From: Pseudomonas sp.
GTDB lineage: Bacteria > Pseudomonadota > Gammaproteobacteria > Pseudomonadales > Pseudomonadaceae
Length of the DNA stretch: 59,859 nucleotides
Reading direction: 5' to 3'
NCBI GenBank assembly: GCA_022448005.1
Contig: JAKUTK010000013.1
Span: 44,619-104,477 of the forward strand
Part shown: positions 1 through 7,682 of the stretch, one piece after another
Layout: each line of letters begins with the position of its first letter
Numbering within the stretch: position 1 is the first letter of the stretch
Notes under the pieces: model-generated
Database searches by the model: none
What the model saw: the letters and a program-made list of their open reading frames with translations, nothing else
What the model was told of the DNA's origin: nothing
Made by a program: the position numbers and the translations under genes

Positions 1-236
1 GGGTCTCCCCCCCGCCCGCCGTTGTGGGCCTTTTGGGGGGGTTTCACCCCCCCCTCCGGGGGGCGTGCTATATTCCCCCCGCCTTTGGGGGGGGTCCCCC
101 CCCACCAGCCCGGTAGGACGGCTCAACCCGCCAAGAAGATGAACACGGAGGACGGCGGGCTAACCTACCGGACGGCTCCACGCCCAACGTTTCAAATCTC
201 GAAACACCAATCTTCACCGAGCGTGTTTCCACGCGA
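1..236. other. Low-quality, homopolymer-rich edge
   Basis: The first ~110 bases hold many runs of five to eight G or C, unlike anything else in the window, and read like inflated homopolymers at a contig end. From ~110 to 236 the sequence looks normal but carries no convincing gene. flhA, which follows flhB in many pseudomonads, is not seen in this short stretch. I would not trust base-level detail before position 115. Confidence 0.6.
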
Positions 237-1373
237 TCATTCATCGCGGCGCAAGTCTGGCGGAATCGGCAAGCTGCTCAACGGATCCGGTCGTTTGCCC
301 TTGCCGGAGCGGTACTGCCGTAGCTGATAGACATAGGCCAGCACCTGGGCCACGGCGAGGTACAGCCCAGCGGGAATCTCGCGATCAAGCTCAGTGGAGT
401 AGTACACCGCTCGCGCCAGCGCCGGGGATTCGAGCACTGTCACCTGATGCTCGTTGGCGATTTCGCGAATCTTCAGGGCGACAAAATCCCCACCTTTGGC
501 CACCAGCATTGGCGCCCCGCCTTTGCTGCCGTCGTATTTGAGCGCCACGGCAAAGTGCGTCGGGTTGGTGATGACGACGTCCGCCTCCGGCACCGCCTGC
601 ATCATCCGCCGCTGAGCCGCGTCGCGCTGCAACTGGCGAATCCGCGATTTGACTTCAGGTTTGCCCTCGCTGTCCTTGTACTCGTCGCGCACTTCCTGCT
701 TGGTCATCATCAGCTTCTGTTTGTTGTCCCAGAGCTGAAAAGGCACGTCCACTGCAGCGATCAGGATCAACCCGCAGGCCATCCAGAGTGCAGACCAGCC
801 AACCACCTCCACGCTATGCATGATCGCCAAGTCCAGCGGCTGTTTGGCGATGGATAGCAGATCGTCCTGATAGGTGCTGAGGACCGCCAGCGCCACCAGT
901 AGCACCACGAGAAACTTGCCCAGCGCTTTCAGCAGCTCGACCAGCGCCTTGGTCGAGAACATCCGTTTTAGGCCGGGGCCGGGGTTCATACGGCTGAATT
1001 TAGGCGCCATCGCCTTGGCTGAGAACAGCCAGCCGCCCAGCGAGATCGGCCCGATGATCGAGACGAGCAGCAGCACGATCAGCAGCGGCATGATGGCTTC
1101 CAACGCAATCATGCCGCTGCCCATCAACAGCCTCACCATAGAGCCTTCGTCCAACAGCGTTTCGCGGCTCAATTCGAAGCTGCCCTGCATGATGGCCATC
1201 AGGCTGCCGGCCAGGCTGCCGCCGGACGCCAATAAACCGCCAATACCACCCAGTGTCACCGCCACCGTATTCAGTTCGCGGGAACGGGCCAGCTGGCCTT
1301 TTTCGCGCGACTCACGGATGCGTTTCTCCGTGGGTTCCTCGCTTTTATCGGCGCCGCTTTCGCTCTCAGCCAT
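237..1373 (-). CDS. flhB: Flagellar export switch protein FlhB
   Basis: FlhB is the substrate-specificity switch of the flagellar type III export gate in the inner membrane. The 378-residue product has a charged N-terminus, about four hydrophobic segments between residues 35 and 215, and a cytoplasmic domain with the self-cleavage motif NPTH at residues 270-273. Cleavage there changes export from rod/hook to filament substrates, under control of FliK, which is encoded upstream in the same block. It is the last gene of the fliLMNOPQR-flhB transcript; 36 bases separate it from fliR. Length and motif are standard for the family. What follows flhB is lost in the poor edge sequence. Confidence 0.97.
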   Translation of the reverse strand: MAESESGADKSEEPTEKRIRESREKGQLARSRELNTVAVTLGGIGGLLASGGSLAGSLMAIMQGSFELSRETLLDEGSMVRLLMGSGMIALEAIMPLLIVLLLVSIIGPISLGGWLFSAKAMAPKFSRMNPGPGLKRMFSTKALVELLKALGKFLVVLLVALAVLSTYQDDLLSIAKQPLDLAIMHSVEVVGWSALWMACGLILIAAVDVPFQLWDNKQKLMMTKQEVRDEYKDSEGKPEVKSRIRQLQRDAAQRRMMQAVPEADVVITNPTHFAVALKYDGSKGGAPMLVAKGGDFVALKIREIANEHQVTVLESPALARAVYYSTELDREIPAGLYLAVAQVLAYVYQLRQYRSGKGKRPDPLSSLPIPPDLRRDE

Positions 1374-1409
1374 ATTCGGCCTCCGGCAGCGTTAGGGAAC
1401 AAATGAGCA

Positions 1410-2189
1410 TCAGCGCAGGCCGATCAGTTCGCGCAGCATCGCCAGCGCTTCACTGACGAAGGTCTGGTACTGCGCAAGAATGTCGGCCATGCCGATCCAG
1501 ACGATGATCAAACCCAGCACCAGCGTCAGCGGGAAACCGATCGAGAAGATATTCAACTGCGGCGCAGCGCGGGTCATCAGGCCGAAGGCGAGGTTAACCA
1601 CAAGCAGCGCGGTGATCGCCGGCAGTACCAACAGCAGACCGGCACCCAGAACCCAACCAAGCTTGCCGGCCACCTCCCAGAAGTGGTTGGTGCCAACCAG
1701 CCAGCCGCCGACAGGCAAGGTCGTGAAGCTTTCGGTGAGAATTTCCAGCACCACCAGGTGCCCGTTCATGGCGAAGAACAGCAGAATCACCAGCATGTTG
1801 AAGAACTGGCCAATCACCGGCACCGAGACGCCGTTGGCCGGGTCGACCATCGACGCGAACCCAAGGCCCATCTGCATGGCAAGCAGCTGACCGGAGACTA
1901 TGAACACCTGGAAGAACAGCTGTAGCACGAAGCCCAGCATGACCCCGATCAGAATTTGTTCCGCAATCAGCACCAGCGCCTGCCCGCTCAACGCCTCCAC
2001 CACTGGCACCGCCGGCAACTCCGGGACGAGGACCACTGCAATCGCGACCGCCAGGTAAAGCCGAATCCGCATTGGCACCAGCTGGGTGCCGATGATCGGC
2101 ATGCTCATCAGCAACGCCGCAATCCGAAACAAAGGCAGCAGAAATTGCCCGACCCAGGCCCCGATCTGAGCATCGCTGAGCTCAAGCAC
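1410..2189 (-). CDS. fliR: Flagellar export gate protein FliR
   Basis: FliR forms, with FliP and FliQ, the core of the flagellar export gate in the inner membrane. The 259-residue product is hydrophobic throughout, with about six membrane segments and the typical N-terminal stretch ending in LPLFRIAALLMSMP. The start is a GTG at 2189: an in-frame stop lies a few codons upstream and no ATG fits the family N-terminus, so translation probably depends on coupling to fliQ, which ends 36 bases upstream. The ribosome site in front of the GTG is weak. Confidence 0.95.
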   Translation of the reverse strand: MLELSDAQIGAWVGQFLLPLFRIAALLMSMPIIGTQLVPMRIRLYLAVAIAVVLVPELPAVPVVEALSGQALVLIAEQILIGVMLGFVLQLFFQVFIVSGQLLAMQMGLGFASMVDPANGVSVPVIGQFFNMLVILLFFAMNGHLVVLEILTESFTTLPVGGWLVGTNHFWEVAGKLGWVLGAGLLLVLPAITALLVVNLAFGLMTRAAPQLNIFSIGFPLTLVLGLIIVWIGMADILAQYQTFVSEALAMLRELIGLR

Positions 2190-2225
2190 TGACGCACCGC
2201 TTGCGAGAGGCTTCGATCATCATGG

Positions 2226-2495
2226 CTAGCCGATGATCAGCGGAATGTTCTGAACCAGACCCTGGGTGTACTCCATCAGCTCACGAACCAACCAGGGCCC
2301 CGCCCAGATCAATGTCAGCAGCATGACCAACAGGCGCGGCAGAAAGCTCAAGGTTTGTTCGTTGATCTGGGTGGCGGCCTGAAACATCGCCACCACCAGG
2401 CCGACCAGCAGACTGGGCACGACCAGCACGCCAACAATCATGGCGGTCATCCAGAGGGCCTCACGAAACAGGTCAACCGCGACTTCGGGTGTCAT
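2226..2495 (-). CDS. fliQ: Flagellar export gate protein FliQ
   Basis: This 89-residue protein has two hydrophobic hairpin segments, the hallmark of FliQ, which packs around FliP-FliR in the export gate. The N-terminus MTPEVAVDLFREAL is typical. It lies 18 bases downstream of fliP and 36 upstream of fliR on the same strand, in the conserved P-Q-R order. Length is exactly that expected. Confidence 0.96.
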   Translation of the reverse strand: MTPEVAVDLFREALWMTAMIVGVLVVPSLLVGLVVAMFQAATQINEQTLSFLPRLLVMLLTLIWAGPWLVRELMEYTQGLVQNIPLIIG

Positions 2496-2513
2496 GCGTG
2501 TCTCCGTATAGCT

Positions 2514-3290
2514 CTAGAGCGTGCCGAAACTGCTGGCGAGCGTACCGATGATCAAACCCCAGCCGTCGACCAGCACGAACAGCATGATCTTGAACGGCAG
2601 CGAGATGATCAGCGGCGAGAGCATCATCATGCCCATCGCCATCAGCACGCTGGCGACCACCATGTCGATGATCAGGAACGGGATGAAGATCATGAAGCCG
2701 ATCTGGAATGCCGTTTTCAGCTCGGACGTCACGAACGCCGGAACCAGGATGGTCAGCGGCGCCGCGTCCGGTGTCTGGATATCGGTCCGGCGCGACAGCC
2801 GCACGAACAGCTCCAAATCACTTTCGCGGGTCTGCGCGAGCATGAAGTTTTTCAACGGCACCTCGGCGCGTGAAATCGCCTCTGGCGCCGACAGCTGCTG
2901 GTTCAGGTAGGGCTGTACCGCCTCGTTGTTAATCCGCTCGAACACGGGGGCCATGATGAACAGCGTCAGAAAGATGGTCAGGCCGACAAGGATCTGGTTC
3001 GACGGTGTCTGCTGCAGGCCCAGCGCCTGACGCAGGATGGAAAACACGATGATGATGCGGGTGAAGCTGGTCATCAGCATGACGAACGCCGGGATAAAGC
3101 TCAGCGCGGTCATGATCAGCAGAATCTGCAGGCTGACCGAATATTCCTGTTGTCCCTGCGCGTCAGTACTCAGGGTAATGGCCGGAATCGACAAGGGGTT
3201 GTCACCCTGGCTGATCAGCCCTCCTGCATCCTGGCCCACGGCAAACGGGGCGGCCAGGACCAGCAAGGCCGCCAACAACAATCGAAGCAT
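2514..3290 (-). CDS. fliP: Flagellar export gate protein FliP
   Basis: FliP is the pentameric core of the flagellar protein export gate. The 258-residue product starts with a cleavable signal peptide (residues 1-19, ending near AVGQ), as known for FliP, followed by about four membrane segments and the conserved stretches [19 protein letters not shown] and [18 protein letters not shown]. The ATG at 3290 overlaps the last base of the fliO stop codon, so the two are translationally coupled. Confidence 0.97.
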   Translation of the reverse strand: MLRLLLAALLVLAAPFAVGQDAGGLISQGDNPLSIPAITLSTDAQGQQEYSVSLQILLIMTALSFIPAFVMLMTSFTRIIIVFSILRQALGLQQTPSNQILVGLTIFLTLFIMAPVFERINNEAVQPYLNQQLSAPEAISRAEVPLKNFMLAQTRESDLELFVRLSRRTDIQTPDAAPLTILVPAFVTSELKTAFQIGFMIFIPFLIIDMVVASVLMAMGMMMLSPLIISLPFKIMLFVLVDGWGLIIGTLASSFGTL

Positions 3291-3709
3291 CAGGGCTTGT
3301 CCTTATTGTCCCGCCCGAGCAGCTCCATCAGGCGCTGGGCAAACTCCGGGTTGGCAGGCTCGGCATCCGGCAGGTGTACCGGCTCCTCGAGCACATGCAA
3401 TGGGGTGATTCGTCCGGCGCTCAGGCCAATCAGAACCTGCTCACTGCCGACCTGCACCAGCACCAGCCGCTCGCGAGGGCCAAGCGCATGACTGGAAATC
3501 AGCTTGATCGCCTGATTGCTGCGCGGGTTCAGGTGCTGCATCCGACGCAGCAGCCAGGCAAGCAAGAAGATCAGCCCGATGACCAGCAGCAGGCCAAGCA
3601 GCAACTTGGTCATTTGAGTGCCCATGCCACTGCTGCTCATGCTTGCCGCAGGCTCGGCGGCCACCGCTGGCAAAGCCAGTAACAGCGAGGGGAGCGCCAG
3701 GAAGCGCAT
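3290..3709 (-). CDS. fliO: Flagellar assembly protein FliO
   Basis: FliO is a scaffold that helps assemble the FliP ring. The 139-residue product has an N-terminal signal-like segment, one strong membrane helix at about residues 34-52 ([19 protein letters not shown]), and a small basic cytoplasmic domain. FliO is poorly conserved, so the call rests on this topology and on its place between fliN and fliP, with one-base spacing to fliN and overlap with fliP. Confidence 0.93.
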   Translation of the reverse strand: MRFLALPSLLLALPAVAAEPAASMSSSGMGTQMTKLLLGLLLVIGLIFLLAWLLRRMQHLNPRSNQAIKLISSHALGPRERLVLVQVGSEQVLIGLSAGRITPLHVLEEPVHLPDAEPANPEFAQRLMELLGRDNKDKP

Positions 3710-3710
3710 G

Positions 3711-4181
3711 TCAGCGCAACTTCTTGATGCGTTCGCTCGGACTGATCACGTCAGTCAGACGAATGCCGAATTTTTCGTTCACGACCACCACTTCGCCGTG
3801 CGCGATCAGCGTGCCGTTGACCAGCACATCCAGCGGCTCGCCGGCCAGGCGGTCGAGCTCTACCACCGAACCCTGATTGAGCTGCAACAGGTTGCGAATG
3901 CTGATTTCGGTACTGCCGACCTCCATCGAGATCGATACCGGGATATCCAGAATAACGTCCAGGTTAGGGCCTTCCAGACCAGCGGGCACCGCGGCCGCCT
4001 TGGGACTGCTGCCGAACTCCTCCAGCGGCGCACGAGGCGGCGCTGGCGCTGCCGCCGGCCCCTGATTCAGCAAGGCATCGATGTCATCCTGATTGGCGTC
4101 ACCGGCCTCAGCCAGCGCCGAAGCCCATTCATCCGCCAGTGCCTGCTCGTCGGCGGAAGTGTTTTCGTGTTCGTCTGCCAT
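3711..4181 (-). CDS. fliN: Flagellar motor switch protein FliN
   Basis: FliN forms the bottom of the C-ring and binds export cargo complexes. The 156-residue product has an acidic, Pro/Ala-rich N-terminal part and the conserved SpoA domain over roughly the last 80 residues (ILDIPVSISMEVGSTEISI ... GIRLTDVISPSERIKKL). I placed the start at the ATG at 4181 (MADEHENT): further upstream the frame runs into the end of fliM and has no family similarity. Confidence 0.96.
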   Translation of the reverse strand: MADEHENTSADEQALADEWASALAEAGDANQDDIDALLNQGPAAAPAPPRAPLEEFGSSPKAAAVPAGLEGPNLDVILDIPVSISMEVGSTEISIRNLLQLNQGSVVELDRLAGEPLDVLVNGTLIAHGEVVVVNEKFGIRLTDVISPSERIKKLR

Positions 4182-4221
4182 CGCTAATCCTCGACCGGCG
4201 GGTAATTGAATAAAGACTGAA

Positions 4222-5193
4222 TCAACGTGGTCGCAATACGGATTCGAGCACTTGCAGGGCCAGGTTGCCCTTGTGCGCACCCAGCTTGACCTTGAAAGCC
4301 GGCATGCCATTGGCGCGCATGATCATGTCTTCGGGCAGCTCCACCGGGATCACGTCGCCTGGCTGCATGTTGAGAATCTCGCGCAACTTGAGCTGACGCC
4401 GCACCACTGTCGCACTGAGCGGCACATTCACATCGAGCACGTCCTCGCGCAGCGCGTTGACCCAGCGCTCGTCCTGATCGCTGACATCGGACTGGAAACC
4501 GGCGTCGAGCATTTCGCGGATCGGCTCGATCATCGAGTACGGCATGGTGACGTGGAAATCACCGCCGCCGCTTTCAAGCTCGATATGAAACGTGGAAACC
4601 ACCACCACTTCGCTGGGACTGACGATGTTGGCCAGTGCCGGATTCACTTCCGAATGGACGTACTCGAAGTTCACGTCGAGCACCGCGTGCCAGGCTTCCT
4701 TCAGGTCGACAAAGGCCTGATCCAGCACCATTCGCACCACCCGCAATTCGGTGGGGGTGAATTCCCGCCCCTCGATCTTGGCGTGCCGACCGTCACCACC
4801 AAAAAAATTATCCACCAGCTTGAACACCAACTTGGCGTCAAGAATGAACAGAGACGTGCCGCGCAGCGGCTTGATCTTCACCAGATTGAGGCTGGTCGGT
4901 ACATACAGCGAGTGTATGTACTCGCCAAACTTCATCACCTGCACGCCGCCGACCGAAACATCGGCCGAACGGCGCAGCAGATTGAACATGCTGATGCGTG
5001 TGTAGCGGGCAAAACGTTCGTTGATCATCTCCAGGGTGGGCATGCGCCCGCGAACGATTCGGTCCTGGCTGGTCAGGTCGTAACTCTTGATGCTGCCCGG
5101 TTCGGAATCGCTTTCGGTATCGACCAGACCGTCGTCGACTCCGTGCAGGAGCGCGTCGATCTCGTCTTGCGAGAGCAGGTCTTGAACAGCCAT
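4222..5193 (-). CDS. fliM: Flagellar motor switch protein FliM
   Basis: FliM is the middle C-ring protein and binds phosphorylated CheY, which reverses motor rotation. The 323-residue product begins with the CheY-binding motif (LLSQDEIDALLHG, residues 6-18). The middle CheC-like domain and a C-terminal SpoA domain follow. It lies 12 bases after fliL and 40 before fliN. Length and motifs are standard. Confidence 0.97.
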   Translation of the reverse strand: MAVQDLLSQDEIDALLHGVDDGLVDTESDSEPGSIKSYDLTSQDRIVRGRMPTLEMINERFARYTRISMFNLLRRSADVSVGGVQVMKFGEYIHSLYVPTSLNLVKIKPLRGTSLFILDAKLVFKLVDNFFGGDGRHAKIEGREFTPTELRVVRMVLDQAFVDLKEAWHAVLDVNFEYVHSEVNPALANIVSPSEVVVVSTFHIELESGGGDFHVTMPYSMIEPIREMLDAGFQSDVSDQDERWVNALREDVLDVNVPLSATVVRRQLKLREILNMQPGDVIPVELPEDMIMRANGMPAFKVKLGAHKGNLALQVLESVLRPR

Positions 5194-5205
5194 CTGGAAC
5201 GACCC

Positions 5206-5736
5206 CTATTGCAATACGAAGTTGGTGAACAGCACTTGCTCGATCGCGAGCTTGCCAATTTCCTTCTGCGCCAGCTCTTGGACGCTGGCAGTCGCCTGCT
5301 GCCGCAGCATCTCCTGGCCGACAGGCGTCGCCAGGCTGGCAAAGTCCTGGCTGGAGAACAGCATGACCAGTTGATTGCGTAACAACGGCATGTGTTCCTT
5401 CAATCCGTCGAGCGCCGCCTGATCGCGCGACATCAGCGCAACACTGACTTGCATGTAGCGTTGACGCCCACCGGCATTGGTGAAGTTGACAATAAAAGCC
5501 GGCGCCAGCACTTCGTAAATAGCCGCTTGGCGCTGGGGTGCGGCATCCTCGCTTGCAGCCTCGTCCGCCGGCTTGTCAGCGTCACCTTTAGACATGAAGT
5601 ACAAGGTAGCGCCGATCGACACCCCGACAGCCAGCAGCAATCCGAGAACGATCATGATGATCAGTTTGAGCTTGCCCTTCCCTTCGGTCGCAACCGCAGG
5701 ACTCGGAACGTCCGGAGGTCCTTGTTTCTTTGCCAT
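5206..5736 (-). CDS. fliL: Flagellar basal body-associated protein FliL
   Basis: FliL is a single-span inner-membrane protein that surrounds the stator and supports torque. The 176-residue product has a short cytoplasmic N-terminus, one membrane helix at about residues 23-48, and a periplasmic stomatin-like domain ending in the conserved IEQVLFTNFVLQ. It is the first gene of the fliL-to-flhB transcript; a near-perfect sigma-54 promoter lies about 50 bases upstream. Confidence 0.96.
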   Translation of the reverse strand: MAKKQGPPDVPSPAVATEGKGKLKLIIMIVLGLLLAVGVSIGATLYFMSKGDADKPADEAASEDAAPQRQAAIYEVLAPAFIVNFTNAGGRQRYMQVSVALMSRDQAALDGLKEHMPLLRNQLVMLFSSQDFASLATPVGQEMLRQQATASVQELAQKEIGKLAIEQVLFTNFVLQ

Positions 5737-5786
5737 GCCAAATATCCGTCATCACAAGTGTTTTCACTCGCCTCATCACGAGGCGA

Positions 5787-5801
5787 GCAACTGCTGTGCC
5801 A
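5787..5801 (-). promoter_or_regulatory. Sigma-54 promoter of the fliL operon
   Basis: On the minus strand TGGCAC (5801-5796) and TTGC (5790-5787) are separated by five bases, a full match to the -24/-12 consensus of RpoN promoters. Transcription would start about 12 bases downstream, leaving a leader of ~40 bases before fliL. In P. aeruginosa fliLMNOPQR-flhB is known to be RpoN- and FleQ-dependent. An 8-bp inverted repeat (5767-5774 with 5780-5787) touches the -12 element and spans the likely start site. Confidence 0.88.
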
Positions 5802-5892
5802 AAGTATCGACTAGCGAACAGGCAGCGTAAACGATTGCCATGCTGCGTCCTGTTTTTGCAGACGAATAGTCGGAACCGCAATGAGCGCGGGC

Positions 5893-5919
5893 AAAAAAAA
5901 CCGGGCTAGAAGCCCGGTT
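5893..5919 (-). terminator. Rho-independent terminator after fliK
   Basis: The arms AACCGGGCT (5899-5907) and AGCCCGGTT (5911-5919) are perfectly complementary with a 3-base loop. On the minus strand they are followed by a run of eight T (complement of 5893-5900). It lies 19 bases after the fliK stop and separates fliK from the fliL promoter, so fliK and fliL-flhB are distinct transcripts. Confidence 0.92.
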
Positions 5920-5937
5920 CCGGTCAGCCTGCGGTGG

Positions 5938-7176
5938 TCACGCGTAGTAATCCACCAAGCCGCGGTCGCCACCGGCACGTGCGGAACTGATTTCCATGCT
6001 GCCTTGCACGATTTCATCTTCCCCTGCAGCCGATACACCGGCGACGCCTCGCTCTCGCGACTCGCCGCCGCTGCCGTCACCGCGCCATCCTCGGGACTGG
6101 TCAGAGACGTTTACGTCCATTGTCATCCCCTGCTGGGTGAACATATCGCGCAATCGCTGCATCTGCCCTTCCAGCGCATCCCGAACGCCAGCGTGCGGAC
6201 TGAGGAAGGTTACCTGGGTCTGATCTTTGGTCATGTCGATACGGACCTCCATGCGGCCCAGCTCGGCTGGATCGAGCTGGATCTCGGCAGACTTGAGGTT
6301 CTGGCTCGACAACCACATCACCCGATCCACCACCGCTTCACTCCAACCGGACTGCTGCATCTGTACCGGTTGGCCCGGCACCATGGGCGGCCTTTGTATC
6401 TGCTGCATCTGGTTTTGCTGCGCGATCGCCTGTGTCAGGGGGTTCAGACGATTGATCGCGGCTTCGCTGGCGCTCGTGCGGCTTTCTTTGGGCGATTCCA
6501 GTTGCTCGAGTAGCTCGGCGAAGCCTTCTTCCGGTGAGCTTTCGTCAGCGTCGTCAGCCAGCTTTTCACCCAACAGGCTCGTCGAGACTGCCTCCTGGGC
6601 GTCCAACGTGGGCTCTTCGGCCGGGGTGAGGTTCGCTACAGGGCTCTTCTGGACGGCGGATTGAATATCCAGCGTCCGCTGCCCAGCCAGCACCGTTTCG
6701 CCATCTTCCGGGACATCCTCAGCAGCCGTTTGCGGCTGTGCCAGACCAACCAAAAACTCGCTGCCCGTCAACGGCGGCTCTTCGACCACCGCTTCTGTGC
6801 TGACCTCACCCTGCCCGCCCATGCCGAACAGCAGTAACGGATCGAGCTCAGCTTCGGGGTTCGGCACGCTGTCATCGACAGTCTCGCGACTGGCTGGCAA
6901 GTCATTGCCGGTCTCGTTCGCTACCGGCTTTTCGATGCCACTGGCCTTGTCGGTTTCCTGACTCGGCTCCTCGCCGGCTGGTTTGTTTCGAACTGGCTTC
7001 GCGGACGCACCTTGCGCTTCGGCAGGCTTGCCCTGACGCTCTTTTGCGTACACGTTGGCGAAGCTGGAGGCCTCGTCCCGACTGGATTGTGGAGCTGGCT
7101 TGGGGGATGCGCCCGCCGACTTGGCGGCGGCAGTCGGGGCCTTTATATTGAGCAACAGATCGGGGGAAACGGCCAT
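5938..7176 (-). CDS. fliK: Flagellar hook-length control protein FliK
   Basis: FliK measures hook length and triggers the FlhB switch. The 412-residue product has a long, low-complexity, Glu/Pro/Ala-rich N-terminal region and a conserved C-terminal domain at about residues 295-360 (QLDPAELGRMEVRIDM ... LRDMFTQQGM). The Gln/Met-rich stretch before that domain (around 250-275) is common in FliK. It has its own sigma-54-like promoter and a strong terminator, so it is probably a single-gene transcript. In P. aeruginosa fliK belongs to the FleR-dependent class. Confidence 0.95.
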   Translation of the reverse strand: MAVSPDLLLNIKAPTAAAKSAGASPKPAPQSSRDEASSFANVYAKERQGKPAEAQGASAKPVRNKPAGEEPSQETDKASGIEKPVANETGNDLPASRETVDDSVPNPEAELDPLLLFGMGGQGEVSTEAVVEEPPLTGSEFLVGLAQPQTAAEDVPEDGETVLAGQRTLDIQSAVQKSPVANLTPAEEPTLDAQEAVSTSLLGEKLADDADESSPEEGFAELLEQLESPKESRTSASEAAINRLNPLTQAIAQQNQMQQIQRPPMVPGQPVQMQQSGWSEAVVDRVMWLSSQNLKSAEIQLDPAELGRMEVRIDMTKDQTQVTFLSPHAGVRDALEGQMQRLRDMFTQQGMTMDVNVSDQSRGWRGDGSGGESRERGVAGVSAAGEDEIVQGSMEISSARAGGDRGLVDYYA

Positions 7177-7215
7177 GGATCTTTCCGCTGGGAGTGGGGA
7201 CGTGTAGATGCCTAA

Positions 7216-7230
7216 GCAAACTCCGGGCCA
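7216..7230 (-). promoter_or_regulatory. Sigma-54-like promoter of fliK
   Basis: On the minus strand TGGCCC (7230-7225) and TTGC (7219-7216) are separated by five bases: a -24/-12 element with one mismatch (A to C) in the -24 box. The expected start lies ~30 bases before the fliK ATG at 7176. The weaker -24 box compared with fliE and fliL would fit a later, FleR-controlled class, but that is inference. Confidence 0.62.
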
Positions 7231-7297
7231 GCCGGCAGGAGTGATGAGTCAAAGGCAACGTAGCGAACCGCAGCGGATCTGCCGGTACTGGCGTTGA

Positions 7298-7654
7298 TCA
7301 GGCAGGTCCGCTCCAACGCTGGCGTTCGGCCCGATAGAGAATGCGCACAATGGCAAATTCGCGCTCGATGCGCTCGATCAGCGCTGGCGCCTCGTCGAGC
7401 TGATCGCGCCTGGCGGTTTCTTCCATCTCGCGACAAAGTTCTGCCAGCAGCGCGGCGCCCATATTGCTGCAGCTCCCTTTGAAACTGTGCGCAGCCTGGC
7501 GCAGGCTCTCTGCTTGGCCGCTCCGGCAGGCCGCCTGTAACAGGCGCAGTCGCTCTTCCGAATCGACGAGAAAAGTATCCAGCAGTACCGGGTACTCCGC
7601 TTCCATCACTTCCTGAAGGGTTCCTAGCACGCTGTTGTCGAGATGTTCGGCCAC
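7298..7654 (-). CDS. hptB: Histidine phosphotransfer protein HptB
   Basis: HptB-type proteins receive phosphate from hybrid sensor kinases and pass it to the response regulator HsbR, linking surface sensing to motility and biofilm formation. The product is a single Hpt domain with the phosphorylated histidine in AAHSFKGSCSNMG. The reading frame is open back to 7690. I prefer the GTG at 7654, because AGGAG lies six bases upstream and the N-terminus (M)AEHLDNSVLGTL then fits the family, giving 118 residues. Any start overlaps or nearly touches the end of hsbR, so the genes are co-translated. Confidence 0.9.
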   Translation of the reverse strand: MAEHLDNSVLGTLQEVMEAEYPVLLDTFLVDSEERLRLLQAACRSGQAESLRQAAHSFKGSCSNMGAALLAELCREMEETARRDQLDEAPALIERIEREFAIVRILYRAERQRWSGPA

Positions 7655-7682
7655 GGAGATGCTCCTGGCTATAAACGGCGGA

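Noticed and set aside
4252..5382. A 376-codon open frame opposite fliM and fliL
   Set aside because: It spans two conserved flagellar genes on the other strand and shows no protein features of its own.
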